Shown here one piece after another: positions 35,286-43,947 of a stretch of DNA of 64,000 nucleotides (the first letter of the stretch is position 1; each line of letters opens with the position of its first letter). The translations under genes and the position numbers were made by a program. This stretch comes from Planifilum sp021793745 (GTDB lineage: Bacteria > Bacillota > Bacilli > Thermoactinomycetales > DSM-44946), in the NCBI GenBank assembly GCA_937983105.1, contig CALKAM010000031.1, forward strand, positions 62,001-126,000. Direction: 5' to 3'. The notes beneath the pieces were generated by a model that saw only the letters and a list, made by a program, of their open reading frames with translations, did not search any database and was not told the origin of the DNA.

Positions 35286-36548
35286 TCATCCGCTGAAGAA
35301 CACCCTCATAATATCGTTGTAGGTGACCACCAGCATCAGCATCATGAGCAGCGCAAAGCCGACGAAATGGACCAGGCTCTCCTTGTTGGGATCCACCGGA
35401 CGACCGCGAATCGCCTCAAAGACGATAAAGGCCAGACGGCTTCCATCCAGCGCAGGGATGGGCAACAGGTTAAACACTCCCAGGTAGAGGCTCAATAGCG
35501 CTGTCCAACGGATCAGCGGAATGTAACCCGCCTCGGCGGCCTGCCCGGTGATCGAGGCGATCTGCACCGGCCCGCCCAGGCTTTCGATGCCAATCCGACC
35601 GGTGATCAACTGGCCAAATCCGTCAAAAATGCGCACCGTCCACTGATACGTTTCCTTAAATCCATTCGCAACGGCATCCGAAAAAGTGGCCTTTCGCATG
35701 TGGGGTTGGAGTTGCACATCGATCCAGTACATCTTGTGCTGCTCATTCCATTCCGGATGCACATCCAGCTCAAAGGTGGTTCCGGCCCGGCGAACCTCGA
35801 AGGTTAAAGGCTCGCCCTTGGATTCTTGGATGTTCATGGATACGGCTTCGGCGTTTTGGATCCGTTTCCCATCGATGGCAATGATCTCGTCGCCGGCCTT
35901 CAAACCCGCCTGCTCCGCCGGGGAATCGGGATTCACCTTGTGAATCGAAACCTTGGTCTCCACCCCGGTCATCAACGTCAGCACCCCGAACAGGATCATG
36001 CTCAGGATGATGTTGAAGACTGGGCCGGCCAGGATGGTCGATGCCCGTTGACCGACGGACTTGGAACCAAACTGCCGATCCCGGGGAGCGATTTGCAGGA
36101 CATTTTTTTCATCCCGTTGGATGACAGCCTGGGGATGAACGGAATAGCGCTTTTGCTGCCCCTCTTCATCCTCCAAGACGAGATACAAGTCCCTTTCCAA
36201 ATCCAACTCCATCACTTTGCCGACAACCGCATCGCCCTTTGCGGGAGCATCCCCGAGATGAATCCGCACCAACCGGCCGCTTTCATCCCGCTCAGCGGTC
36301 ACCTTTGATCCGGTCGGAATCTCCACCGTTTCGGGGTCCTCCCCGGCCATCCGGACAAACCCCCCCAAAGGGAGTACGCGGATCGAATACAAGGTTTCCC
36401 CTTTAAAGACGGAGAACAGCTTCGGCCCGAAGCCGATGGCAAACTCCCGTACCAGAATGCCCGCCCGCTTGGCGAACAAAAAATGTCCCAGCTCGTGAAT
36501 AAAGACGAGCACGCTCAATACCAGAATAAACGCCACGATGGTCAGCAT
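35286..36548 (-). CDS. rseP: Site-2 zinc metalloprotease RseP/RasP
   Basis: Intramembrane protease (RasP/YluC) cleaving anti-sigma factors, FtsL and signal peptides. The ATG at 36548 has AAGGCGGTGATC six bases upstream, nearly the full anti-16S complement, and gives 420 residues; a GTG at 36560 would add four. HELGH is at residues 18-22 in the first membrane segment, a PDZ domain contains PAEQAGLKAGDEIIAIDGKR, and the C-terminal motif is NLLPIPALDGSR. Follows dxr as in B. subtilis. Confidence 0.95.
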   Translation of the reverse strand: MLTIVAFILVLSVLVFIHELGHFLFAKRAGILVREFAIGFGPKLFSVFKGETLYSIRVLPLGGFVRMAGEDPETVEIPTGSKVTAERDESGRLVRIHLGDAPAKGDAVVGKVMELDLERDLYLVLEDEEGQQKRYSVHPQAVIQRDEKNVLQIAPRDRQFGSKSVGQRASTILAGPVFNIILSMILFGVLTLMTGVETKVSIHKVNPDSPAEQAGLKAGDEIIAIDGKRIQNAEAVSMNIQESKGEPLTFEVRRAGTTFELDVHPEWNEQHKMYWIDVQLQPHMRKATFSDAVANGFKETYQWTVRIFDGFGQLITGRIGIESLGGPVQIASITGQAAEAGYIPLIRWTALLSLYLGVFNLLPIPALDGSRLAFIVFEAIRGRPVDPNKESLVHFVGFALLMMLMLVVTYNDIMRVFFSG

Positions 36549-36572
36549 GGACAGGATCACCGCCTTCGTTGA

Positions 36573-37736
36573 TCAAACCGCCGATGGACTTACCGGACAA
36601 GCCTTCGCCTGCTCCCGGGCCCATCGATCCGCTTCCTCGATCGCTTCCAGCGTGGGGTTGGCAATGCAGTCGTGGGCAGAAAGGACCCGCTCGATCACCT
36701 CTTCGATGGCCAAAAAGGAAATCTCACCGGCCAAAAACCGCTCCACCGCCACCTCGTTGGCGGCATTGAGCACCGCCGGCATGGTGCCCCCTGCCCGGCC
36801 CGCCTCATACGCCATTTTGAGACAGGGAAAGCGGGCGAAATCGGCCCGCCGAAAATGGAGCGCACCGAGGGCCACCAAATCGAGGGGCCGGGCGGTCAAC
36901 GGCAGGCGTGCCGGATAACTTAAAGCGTATTGGATCGGCACCCGCATATCGGGCGTCCCCAATTGGGCCATCACGGCACCGTCCCGGAATTCCACCATGG
37001 AATGAACGATGCTTTCCGGATGGATCACTACGTCGATGCGATCATAGGGCAAATCAAACAGCCAATGGGCCTCGATCACTTCCAAACCCTTGTTCATCAT
37101 CGTGGCCGAATCGATGGTCACCTTCGCGCCCATCGACCAATTGGGGTGGGTGAGGGCCTGCTCCCGGGTAACGGATTCCAGCGCTTCCCGGGACAGGTCC
37201 CGAAACGCCCCGCCCGAGGCGGTCAAAATGATCCGCTGAACATCTCCCGGACGCTCCCCGTTGAGACACTGAAAAATCGCCGAATGCTCACTATCGACGG
37301 GCAGAATCGAAACCCCCGCTTTTTCGGCCTCCCGCATCACGATCGCCCCGGCCATCACCAGGGTTTCCTTGTTGGCCAAACCGATGGTTTTCCCGGCGCG
37401 GATCGCCGCCAGGGTGGGGCGCAGCCCCCGGCTGCCCACAATCGCGGAAATCACGGTGGACACTTCAGGGTGGGCGGCCACCTCCAGGGCCCCCTCCTCC
37501 CCGGAAACCACGCGGACCTCCTCTCCCACTTCACTGCGCACCTGCTCCGCCGCTTCCGGGGTGGCCATCGACACGATCCGGGGGGAAAACTCCCGGATTT
37601 GCCGCACCATTTCCCGGACGTTGCTGCCTGCAGCCAGTCCGATCACATCGAAGTGTTCGGGATGTTCCCGGACCACCGACAAAGTGTTTTGGCCGATGGA
37701 ACCGGTCGAGCCGAGAACGGCAATCCGCTGCTTCAT
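36573..37736 (-). CDS. dxr: 1-deoxy-D-xylulose 5-phosphate reductoisomerase
   Basis: Second enzyme of the MEP isoprenoid pathway; NADPH-dependent. 387 residues with the Rossmann start AVLGSTGSIGQNTLSVV, the metal site in LPVDSEHSAIFQCL, TASGGAFRDLS and MGAKVTIDSATMMNKGLE. GGGGG lies just before the ATG. It sits between cdsA and rseP, in the usual isoprenoid/lipid cluster with uppS. Confidence 0.97.
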   Translation of the reverse strand: MKQRIAVLGSTGSIGQNTLSVVREHPEHFDVIGLAAGSNVREMVRQIREFSPRIVSMATPEAAEQVRSEVGEEVRVVSGEEGALEVAAHPEVSTVISAIVGSRGLRPTLAAIRAGKTIGLANKETLVMAGAIVMREAEKAGVSILPVDSEHSAIFQCLNGERPGDVQRIILTASGGAFRDLSREALESVTREQALTHPNWSMGAKVTIDSATMMNKGLEVIEAHWLFDLPYDRIDVVIHPESIVHSMVEFRDGAVMAQLGTPDMRVPIQYALSYPARLPLTARPLDLVALGALHFRRADFARFPCLKMAYEAGRAGGTMPAVLNAANEVAVERFLAGEISFLAIEEVIERVLSAHDCIANPTLEAIEEADRWAREQAKACPVSPSAV

Positions 37737-37748
37737 ATATTGTTCCCC

Positions 37749-38534
37749 CTATACAACCCGAAAGAGATGGATGATGAAAAACGCAAACAGCAAACTGTCA
37801 AACCGATCCAACACGCCACCGTGACCGGGCAGCAATCCTCCGGAATCCTTCACTCCGGTGGTCCGCTTAATGGCCGACTCAACCAAGTCGCCCAACTGGC
37901 CGGCCACGGCGATCAACAGGATGAACCCCAGCGCTGCCAACCGATCCAAGGACGGGATGGTCGAAGCGATCGGGAGGCCGATGATCACCGCGAGGATCAG
38001 ACCACCTGCCGATCCCTCCACGGTCTTGTTCGGGCTGATCGCCGGCCACAATTTTCGCCTTCCGAATTTCCTCCCCACAAAATAGGCCCCGGTATCTCCT
38101 GCCCAGATCACTCCAAGGACCAACAGAGACCACAGCAACCCGTCCGTCATCCACCTCAACTGTATCATGTAGGAAAAACCGAAACCTATGTATATGGCGC
38201 CGATAAAAAGGTAACTCACCCGATAAATATCCAGGCGGTTGCGGCTGAGAACCATCAGCAGAAAAAAAACAATCAAGCCGGTGAGAACGACTGTCTGTCC
38301 AAGGGAGTCGATCGCCTTTCCCTCATACACCACGCCGAAAAGCAAAAGCCACACCATCAGGAAGCCGGGCAGCGCCCACCCGCTTCGCCATGCGATCCTT
38401 CCCATTCGACAGTATTCCATATAACCCAGGGTCGCCAACAGAACAACCAAACCTGCGTACCATCCACCGCCCAGCCACAACAGGATCAGAAAACCGGCGG
38501 CCCCGAGCCCTCCTGTGATAATCCGTTGCCTCAT
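37749..38534 (-). CDS. cdsA: Phosphatidate cytidylyltransferase
   Basis: Integral membrane enzyme making CDP-diacylglycerol for phospholipid synthesis. 261 residues with about eight hydrophobic helices. The CDS signature lies near the C-terminus: SAIKRTTGVKDSGGLLPGHG followed by GVLDRFDSLL, with the conserved metal-binding aspartates. Located between uppS and dxr. Confidence 0.95.
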   Translation of the reverse strand: MRQRIITGGLGAAGFLILLWLGGGWYAGLVVLLATLGYMEYCRMGRIAWRSGWALPGFLMVWLLLFGVVYEGKAIDSLGQTVVLTGLIVFFLLMVLSRNRLDIYRVSYLFIGAIYIGFGFSYMIQLRWMTDGLLWSLLVLGVIWAGDTGAYFVGRKFGRRKLWPAISPNKTVEGSAGGLILAVIIGLPIASTIPSLDRLAALGFILLIAVAGQLGDLVESAIKRTTGVKDSGGLLPGHGGVLDRFDSLLFAFFIIHLFRVV

Positions 38535-38552
38535 CCACCGACTCTCCAGTCT

Positions 38553-39329
38553 TTACACCGCTCCGAAGCGACGGGAACGATGCTGGTAATCTTCGATGGC
38601 TTGAAAAAAATGGTTGCGTCTGAAATCAGGCCAGGAAATATCGGTAAACCACAATTCGCTATACGCCATTTGCCACAGCATGAAATTGCTGACCCGGATT
38701 TCACCGCTGGTGCGAATGACCAGATCGGGATCCGGCAGTCCCGCCGTGTACAGGCATCGATTCATGACCGCTTCATCGATCGCATCCTTATCCACTTTTC
38801 CGGATTGGACTTCTTCGACAATCTGACGCACGGCCCGGAGGATTTCGTCTCGCGATCCGTAATTGAGGGCAAAATTGAGGATCAATCCCGAATTGTCCCG
38901 GGTCGCTTCCTGAAACCGACGAATCGCCGACAGGGTGTGCGCCGGCAGTTGCGTTTCATCTCCGATCATCCGCACCTGAACATTGCGTCGGACCAACTCA
39001 TCCAGTTCCGTGCGCAGAAACTCCTCGGGCAGCTTCATCAAATAATCGACTTCTTCCCGGGGACGCTTCCAATTTTCCGTGGAAAAAGAATATAGCGTCA
39101 ACACCTCAATGCCCAATTCATCGGCGGCCCGGGCAATCTCCCGAACGGTCTTCATGCCCTCCCGGTGGCCGGCCACCCGGGGAAGGCCCCGTTTCTTGGC
39201 CCACCGCCCGTTTCCGTCCATGATTATCGCCACATGGCGTGGGATCGGGCCGCTTCGCACCCTGGAAAGCAGAGACTCCTCATCCAACGCCTCCGACCCG
39301 GCAAACCAGCTTTTCAGAAATCGGATCAT
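38553..39329 (-). CDS. uppS: Isoprenyl (undecaprenyl) diphosphate synthase
   Basis: Makes the C55 lipid carrier for cell-wall synthesis by cis-prenyl condensation. The ATG at 39329 (GGAGG seven bases upstream) gives 258 residues; one at 39335 directly abuts the ribosome site. HVAIIMDGNGRWAKKRGLPR contains the catalytic aspartate (residue 38), and the C-terminal PDLVIRTSGEIRVSNFMLWQ with YSELWFTDISWPDF completes the signature. Confidence 0.96.
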   Translation of the reverse strand: MIRFLKSWFAGSEALDEESLLSRVRSGPIPRHVAIIMDGNGRWAKKRGLPRVAGHREGMKTVREIARAADELGIEVLTLYSFSTENWKRPREEVDYLMKLPEEFLRTELDELVRRNVQVRMIGDETQLPAHTLSAIRRFQEATRDNSGLILNFALNYGSRDEILRAVRQIVEEVQSGKVDKDAIDEAVMNRCLYTAGLPDPDLVIRTSGEIRVSNFMLWQMAYSELWFTDISWPDFRRNHFFQAIEDYQHRSRRFGAV

Positions 39330-39400
39330 GCCCATTCCTCCGCAGTATTCCTCCGGCCATCCATTCTAAGTATATAACAAAAGCCGTTTGATAGAAATGA

Positions 39401-39420
39401 ATCCCCCTGTATCGGGGGAT
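39401..39420 (-). terminator. Weak terminator after frr
   Basis: 7-bp stem ATCCCCC with a six-base loop, minus strand followed by TCATTTCTATC. It begins 18 bases past the frr stop and separates frr from uppS. Confidence 0.6.
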
Positions 39421-39437
39421 GTCGGGAGATATCCCCG

Positions 39438-39995
39438 TCAGACTTCCATAATCTCTTTTTCCTTCGCTCCGATCACCTCGTCCACTTTTTGGATATAACC
39501 GTCCGTCAATTTTTGGATCTCATCCTGACCGCGCCGAACCTCGTCCTCGGAGATCTCGCCGTTTTTCCCCAATTTCTTGATCTCCTCATTGGCATCCCGC
39601 CGGATGTTGCGAATGGCCACCTTCGAATCTTCGCCGCTCTTTTTCACCACTTTGACGAGCTCCGCCCGACGTTCCTCCGTCAGCGCCGGGATGGTAATCC
39701 GGATCACATTTCCGTCATTGGTCGGGGTGAGCCCCAATTCCGATTTCAAAATGGCCCGTTCGATTTCAGTCAAGGCGGACTTATCCCAGGGCTGAATCAC
39801 AAGCAGGCGCGGCTCCGGAGCGGAAATGCTGGCCAACTGGTTAACGGGCATCTCGCTTCCGTAATAGGAAACCGTCACCTTCTCCAGGAGAGCGGGTGTG
39901 GCCCGACCGGCGCGCAGGCTGGCCAAATCCTTCTTCAAAACCTGAATCGCCTTCTCCATTTTTTCAGCGGATTGCTTTTTGATGTTCTCCAACAT
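39438..39995 (-). CDS. frr: Ribosome recycling factor
   Basis: Splits post-termination ribosomes together with EF-G. 185 residues from the ATG at 39995, which overlaps the pyrH stop by one base and has GAGGAGGAG upstream. Begins MLENIKKQSAEKMEKAIQ, with SLRAGRATPALLEKVTV, PWDKSALTEIERAILKSELG and the C-terminal three-helix bundle. The ORF upstream of 39995 belongs to pyrH sequence in another frame. Confidence 0.96.
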   Translation of the reverse strand: MLENIKKQSAEKMEKAIQVLKKDLASLRAGRATPALLEKVTVSYYGSEMPVNQLASISAPEPRLLVIQPWDKSALTEIERAILKSELGLTPTNDGNVIRITIPALTEERRAELVKVVKKSGEDSKVAIRNIRRDANEEIKKLGKNGEISEDEVRRGQDEIQKLTDGYIQKVDEVIGAKEKEIMEV

Positions 39996-40720
39996 TAAAG
40001 ACTCCTCCTCACTACGGTTCCGATTTGTTCCCCCATGACCGCGCGGCGAATATTCCCCTCCGTGCAAATGTTGAACACGATCAGCGGGATGTTATTATCC
40101 ATACATAACGTGGATGCGGTCGAATCCATGACTCCCAGCCCCTGATTCAACATGTCCAGATAGGTGAGGGTCTCGTACTTCACTGCATGGGGGTCGCGGC
40201 TGGGATCGGCGGAATAGACCCCGTCCACATTGTTTTTGGCCATCAGAATCACGTCCGCTTCGATCTCCGCAGCCCGAAGGGCGGCGGTAGTATCGGTGGA
40301 AAAGAAGGGGTTTCCCGTACCCGCCGCGAAAATGACGACCCGACCCTTTTCCAGATGGCGGATCGCCCGGCGGCGGATGTAGGGTTCCGCCACTTGGCGC
40401 ATCTCAATGGATGTCTGGACACGGGTGGGAACACCCACCTTTTCCAGGGAATCCTGAAGGGCCAGGGAGTTCATCACGGTCGCCAGCATCCCCATGTAAT
40501 CGGCGGTGGCCCGGTCAATCCCCTTGGCACTTCCCGCCATGCCGCGCCAGATGTTCCCGCCGCCGACAACCACGGCCATCTGGACGCCCATCTCCACCAC
40601 TTCTTTGATCTGATTGGCGATGGATGAGATGGTATTGGGGTCGATGCCGTACCCCTGGGCACCCGCCAACGCCTCTCCACTCAGCTTCAAGACCACCCGA
40701 CGATAATCGAGACGTTCCAT
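39995..40720 (-). CDS. pyrH: UMP kinase
   Basis: Hexameric amino-acid-kinase-fold enzyme making UDP. 241 residues, starting with RVVLKLSGEALAG, then VVVGGGNIWRGM (phosphate-binding glycines), FAAGTGNPFFSTDTTAALRA and VDGVYSADPSRDPHAVKY. Lies between the tsf terminator and frr; GGAGGAAAGTC before the ATG. Confidence 0.97.
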   Translation of the reverse strand: MERLDYRRVVLKLSGEALAGAQGYGIDPNTISSIANQIKEVVEMGVQMAVVVGGGNIWRGMAGSAKGIDRATADYMGMLATVMNSLALQDSLEKVGVPTRVQTSIEMRQVAEPYIRRRAIRHLEKGRVVIFAAGTGNPFFSTDTTAALRAAEIEADVILMAKNNVDGVYSADPSRDPHAVKYETLTYLDMLNQGLGVMDSTASTLCMDNNIPLIVFNICTEGNIRRAVMGEQIGTVVRRSL

Positions 40721-40768
40721 GACTTTCCTCCGTTTCGCACATCTTCCGGGCGATTTTCACCCCTCATC

Positions 40769-40797
40769 CAAAAAAAGGGAACACAGGGTGTTCCCTT
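40769..40797 (-). terminator. Terminator after tsf
   Basis: Perfect 10-bp stem AAGGGAACAC with a 3-base loop, minus strand followed by TTTTTTTGG, ten bases past the tsf stop. It uncouples rpsB-tsf from pyrH-frr. Confidence 0.9.
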
Positions 40798-40806
40798 GGC
40801 GCCTCC

Positions 40807-41457
40807 TCAGTTCTTGACCTGCGAATAGACTTCCTCGGCAAAATTGGTTTCCTTCTTCTCGATGCCTTCACCCAGCTCAAAGCGAACAAAGCGCCGGATC
40901 GCCATGTTCTCTCCGATGCGCGCGATCATTTCCTTAACCATTTGCTCGATGGTTTTGTCCCCGTCTTTAATAAACGGTTGCTCCAGGAGACAGACTTCCT
41001 TGAAGTATTTCTCCAGTCTGCCCTCCACGATCTTCTCAACGATGTGCTCCGGCTTGCCCTCTTTCAGTGCCTGAGCGCGCAGGATCTCCCGCTCCTTCTC
41101 CACTTCTTCTGCCGGAATCTCATCCCGCTTCACATACTTGGGATTCATGGCAGCGATCTGCATGGCAATGTCGCGCACAAAGGAGCGGAATTCCTCGGTC
41201 TTGGCCACAAAATCCGTTTCACAGTTCACTTCGACCAGAACCCCGATCCGTCCTCCGGAGTGTATGTAGGATTCCACCAAACCTTCAGCGGCAACGCGTC
41301 CCGCTTTTTTCGCCGCAGCGGCCAAGCCCTTTTCACGCAAAATCTCCATCGCTTTATCCATATCACCGTTAGCTTCGGTGAGGGCCTTTTTGCAATCCAT
41401 CATTCCCGCACCGGTTTTTTCACGCAATTCCTTTACCTGAGCAGCCGATATCGCCAT
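40807..41457 (-). CDS. tsf: Elongation factor Ts (short form)
   Basis: Nucleotide exchange factor for EF-Tu. Only 216 residues, against about 293 in B. subtilis. The N-terminal UBA-like domain (AAQVKELREKTGAGMMDCKK), the TDFVAK loop (EVNCETDFVAKTEEF) that contacts EF-Tu and the coiled-coil part are intact. The second core subdomain is missing and the chain ends ETNFAEEVYSQVKN, a recognised short type seen in many other bacteria. AAGGAGG before the ATG. Co-transcribed with rpsB through an attenuator-like hairpin. Confidence 0.95.
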   Translation of the reverse strand: MAISAAQVKELREKTGAGMMDCKKALTEANGDMDKAMEILREKGLAAAAKKAGRVAAEGLVESYIHSGGRIGVLVEVNCETDFVAKTEEFRSFVRDIAMQIAAMNPKYVKRDEIPAEEVEKEREILRAQALKEGKPEHIVEKIVEGRLEKYFKEVCLLEQPFIKDGDKTIEQMVKEMIARIGENMAIRRFVRFELGEGIEKKETNFAEEVYSQVKN

Positions 41458-41540
41458 TTTTTATGATCCTCCTTGTTTGCTTCAGATGACTCCGGTCTCC
41501 TTCCACGCCCCCATCCGGGGTGATCGCCGAAGGGTTGTAT

Positions 41541-41580
41541 AAAAAAGGGGGGTGAGGTTCATCCCCAAACCCACCCTTTT
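41541..41580 (-). terminator. Attenuator/terminator between rpsB and tsf
   Basis: A long stem pairs AAAAGGGTGGG with CACCCCCCTTTT across a 15-base loop, minus strand followed by TTAT. It starts nine bases after rpsB. Partial termination here would give more S2 than EF-Ts. Confidence 0.7.
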
Positions 41581-41588
41581 ACGCAAGA

Positions 41589-42287
41589 TCAGGAAGCGCT
41601 TTGCTCTCCCTGTTTCCCTTCCAGAACCGCATCCGCCATTTTGGACGTGAACAAGCGAACCGCCCGGATGGCGTCATCGTTGCCGGGAATGATGTAATCC
41701 ACTTCGTCCGGGTCGCAGTTCGTATCGACAATGGCGATAATGGGGATTCCCAACCTCCGGGCCTCGGCGACCGCGATCCGCTCCTTCCTCGGGTCAATGA
41801 TGAAGACTGCATCGGGCAGCTCCTTCATCTCCTTGATACCTCCGAGGAATTTTTCCAACCGCGCGTGTTCTTTGCGGAGGAGAACCACTTCCTTCTTGGG
41901 GAGCACATCGAAGGTTCCGTCCTCTTCCATCCGCTTCAGATCGTGCAACCGTTCAATCCGCGTGCGGATGGTCTGGAAGTTGGTCAAGGTGCCTCCCAGC
42001 CAGCGGTGGTTCACATAAAACATTCCGCAACGCTCTGCTTCCTCGCGGACCGCATCCTGAGCCTGTTTCTTGGTCCCCACGAAGAGCAGGGTTCCGCCTC
42101 GGGAGGCCAGATCGCGAACGTAGTTGTAGGCCTCCTCCATCATTTTCACCGTTTTCTGCAGATCGATGATATAAATCCCGTTCCGCTCGGTGAAAATGTA
42201 TTTTTCCATCTTGGGGTTCCAACGGCGCGTTTGATGTCCGAAATGGACCCCCGCCTCCAGCAACTGCTTCATTGAAACGACTGCCAT
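41589..42287 (-). CDS. rpsB: 30S ribosomal protein S2
   Basis: Small-subunit protein bound late in assembly. 232 residues from the ATG at 42287 (MAVVSMKQLLEAGVHFGHQT). RRWNPKMEKYIFTERNGIYI, RWLGGTLTNFQTIRTRIERL and the C-terminal DPDEVDYIIPGNDDAIRAV are conserved. An ATG at 42299 directly abuts AGAGAGG and would add four residues, so the start is open by that amount. Has its own promoter about 110 bases upstream. Confidence 0.96.
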   Translation of the reverse strand: MAVVSMKQLLEAGVHFGHQTRRWNPKMEKYIFTERNGIYIIDLQKTVKMMEEAYNYVRDLASRGGTLLFVGTKKQAQDAVREEAERCGMFYVNHRWLGGTLTNFQTIRTRIERLHDLKRMEEDGTFDVLPKKEVVLLRKEHARLEKFLGGIKEMKELPDAVFIIDPRKERIAVAEARRLGIPIIAIVDTNCDPDEVDYIIPGNDDAIRAVRLFTSKMADAVLEGKQGEQSAS

Positions 42288-42399
42288 AGACCCATTCATC
42301 CTCTCTGGTTATTTCCTCCGTCGGCATCATCACGAACGGGATCGCCTGCGCGACACCGCCCGCCCACCTCCGCCGACGTGTGTGCTGACACCGTTCATT

Positions 42400-42429
42400 A
42401 ATATACCACAGGAAAAACCGCTTCCGCAA
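42400..42429 (-). promoter_or_regulatory. Promoter of rpsB-tsf
   Basis: Minus-strand TTGCGG (42429-42424), 18-base spacer, TATATT (42405-42400) with TGG directly upstream (extended -10). Confidence 0.75.
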
Positions 42430-42486
42430 CGATTCCCCCATCAATTTTTTCAGTTTGGACATGGCTTTTAGATTTATAACCACCGA

Positions 42487-42512
42487 GAAAAATGCCGGGA
42501 GCACCCTTGCTC
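42487..42512 (-). terminator. Terminator after hslU
   Basis: GAGCA/TGCTC stem with a 4-base loop, minus strand followed by CCGGCATTTTTCT, about 20 bases past the hslU stop. A moderate terminator. Confidence 0.55.
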
Positions 42513-42532
42513 GAGGGACTTTCCCCCCGCCT

Positions 42533-43945
42533 TTATAAGATATATTGGCTCATGTCCCGATCCCGCGCGATGTCGCCCAGCCGTTCCTGAACATACTGGG
42601 GAGTGATCACGATCTCCTTCAGATGGATGTCCGGCGCTTCAAAGGAGAGCTCCTCCAACAACCTCTCCAGGATCGTGTGCAGCCTTCGGGCGCCGATGTT
42701 TTCCGTGCCCTGGTTCACCTCGGCGGCCAGACGGGCGATCTCGCGGATGGCATCCTCGGTGAACTTCACTTCGATGCCCTCGGTTCGAAGCAGCTCCGTA
42801 TACTGCTTGATCAGCGCTCCCTTGGGTTCCGTCAGGATGCGGAAAAAATCGTCGGCGGTCAAGTCGTCCAATTCCACCCGGATCGGGAATCGACCCTGGA
42901 GCTCGGGAATCAGGTCCGAGGGTTTGGCGATGTGGAAAGCGCCTGCCGCGATGAAGAGAATGTGGTCCGTCTTTACCGGACCGTACTTGGTCATCACCGT
43001 CGAACCCTCGACGATGGGTAGAATATCCCGCTGCACCCCTTCCCGGGAGACATCGGGGCCGCCTCGCTGATCCTTGCCGGCGATTTTATCCACCTCGTCG
43101 ATAAAGATGATCCCCGATTGCTCCACCCGCTGAATCGATTCCTGGGTCACCTGATCCATGTCGATCAACTTTTGACCCTCTTCCTGGATCAACACCTTCC
43201 GGGCTTCCCGGATGGGCAGGCGGCGCTTCTTCGTCCGCTTCGGAAGGAACTGTCCCAACATCTCCTGCATGTTGATGCCCATCTGTTCCATTCCGGAACC
43301 GGCAAACATGTCAAACATCGGGACCTGGTCCTCCACCTCGATTTCGATGATCTCCTCCTCCAGCTCGCCCCTTTTCAGCTGTTCCCGCACCTGTCTTCTG
43401 CGCTCCTGGACCCCCGTCTCGTCGGCTCCGACATCCTGGGCCCGATGGGCGTGACCGGACTGATTCAAGAACATCTCCAGCGGATTTTTAAAGCCGCCGG
43501 ATTTTCGGGAGGGAACCAGGATGGAAACAATCCGCTCGTCGGCCAATTGAGCCGCCTTATCCTTCACCCTTTCCAATTGTTCCGCCTTGACAATCCGGAC
43601 GGCGGTTTCCACCAGGTCCCGGACCATCGACTCCACATCCCGGCCCACGTAACCCACTTCGGTAAATTTGGTGGCTTCCACCTTGACAAAGGGGGCACCG
43701 ACCAACTTCGCCAAGCGTCGTGCGATTTCGGTCTTTCCCACGCCGGTGGGACCGATCATCAAAATGTTTTTGGGCACCACCTCGTCCCGCAGCTCCTCCG
43801 GCAGCAAAGTCCGGCGATACCGGTTGCGCAGGGCGATGGCCACCGCCCGTTTGGCCGCCTGCTGGCCGACGATGTACTTATCCAATTCAGCGACAATCTG
43901 GCGTGGCGTCATCTGTTCTTGTCGGCGAATCGATCCCCCGTTCAC
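42533..43945 (-). CDS. hslU: HslU/ClpY ATPase subunit of the HslVU protease
   Basis: AAA+ unfoldase that feeds substrates to HslV. 470 residues from a GTG at 43945 with GGAGG seven bases upstream. Starts with the MTPRQIVAELDKYIVGQQ stretch at residue 12, Walker A GPTGVGKT at 65-72, Walker B in GIIFIDEVDKIAG, and an I domain of about 130 residues between them. C-terminus ends RDMSQYIL, the tail that docks into HslV. Translationally close to hslV (two bases apart). Confidence 0.96.
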   Translation of the reverse strand: MNGGSIRRQEQMTPRQIVAELDKYIVGQQAAKRAVAIALRNRYRRTLLPEELRDEVVPKNILMIGPTGVGKTEIARRLAKLVGAPFVKVEATKFTEVGYVGRDVESMVRDLVETAVRIVKAEQLERVKDKAAQLADERIVSILVPSRKSGGFKNPLEMFLNQSGHAHRAQDVGADETGVQERRRQVREQLKRGELEEEIIEIEVEDQVPMFDMFAGSGMEQMGINMQEMLGQFLPKRTKKRRLPIREARKVLIQEEGQKLIDMDQVTQESIQRVEQSGIIFIDEVDKIAGKDQRGGPDVSREGVQRDILPIVEGSTVMTKYGPVKTDHILFIAAGAFHIAKPSDLIPELQGRFPIRVELDDLTADDFFRILTEPKGALIKQYTELLRTEGIEVKFTEDAIREIARLAAEVNQGTENIGARRLHTILERLLEELSFEAPDIHLKEIVITPQYVQERLGDIARDRDMSQYIL

Positions 43946-43947
43946 CG

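Noticed and set aside
36930..39095. A 721-codon plus-strand open frame
   Set aside because: It spans dxr, cdsA and uppS in antisense, crossing real gene boundaries, and resembles no protein.
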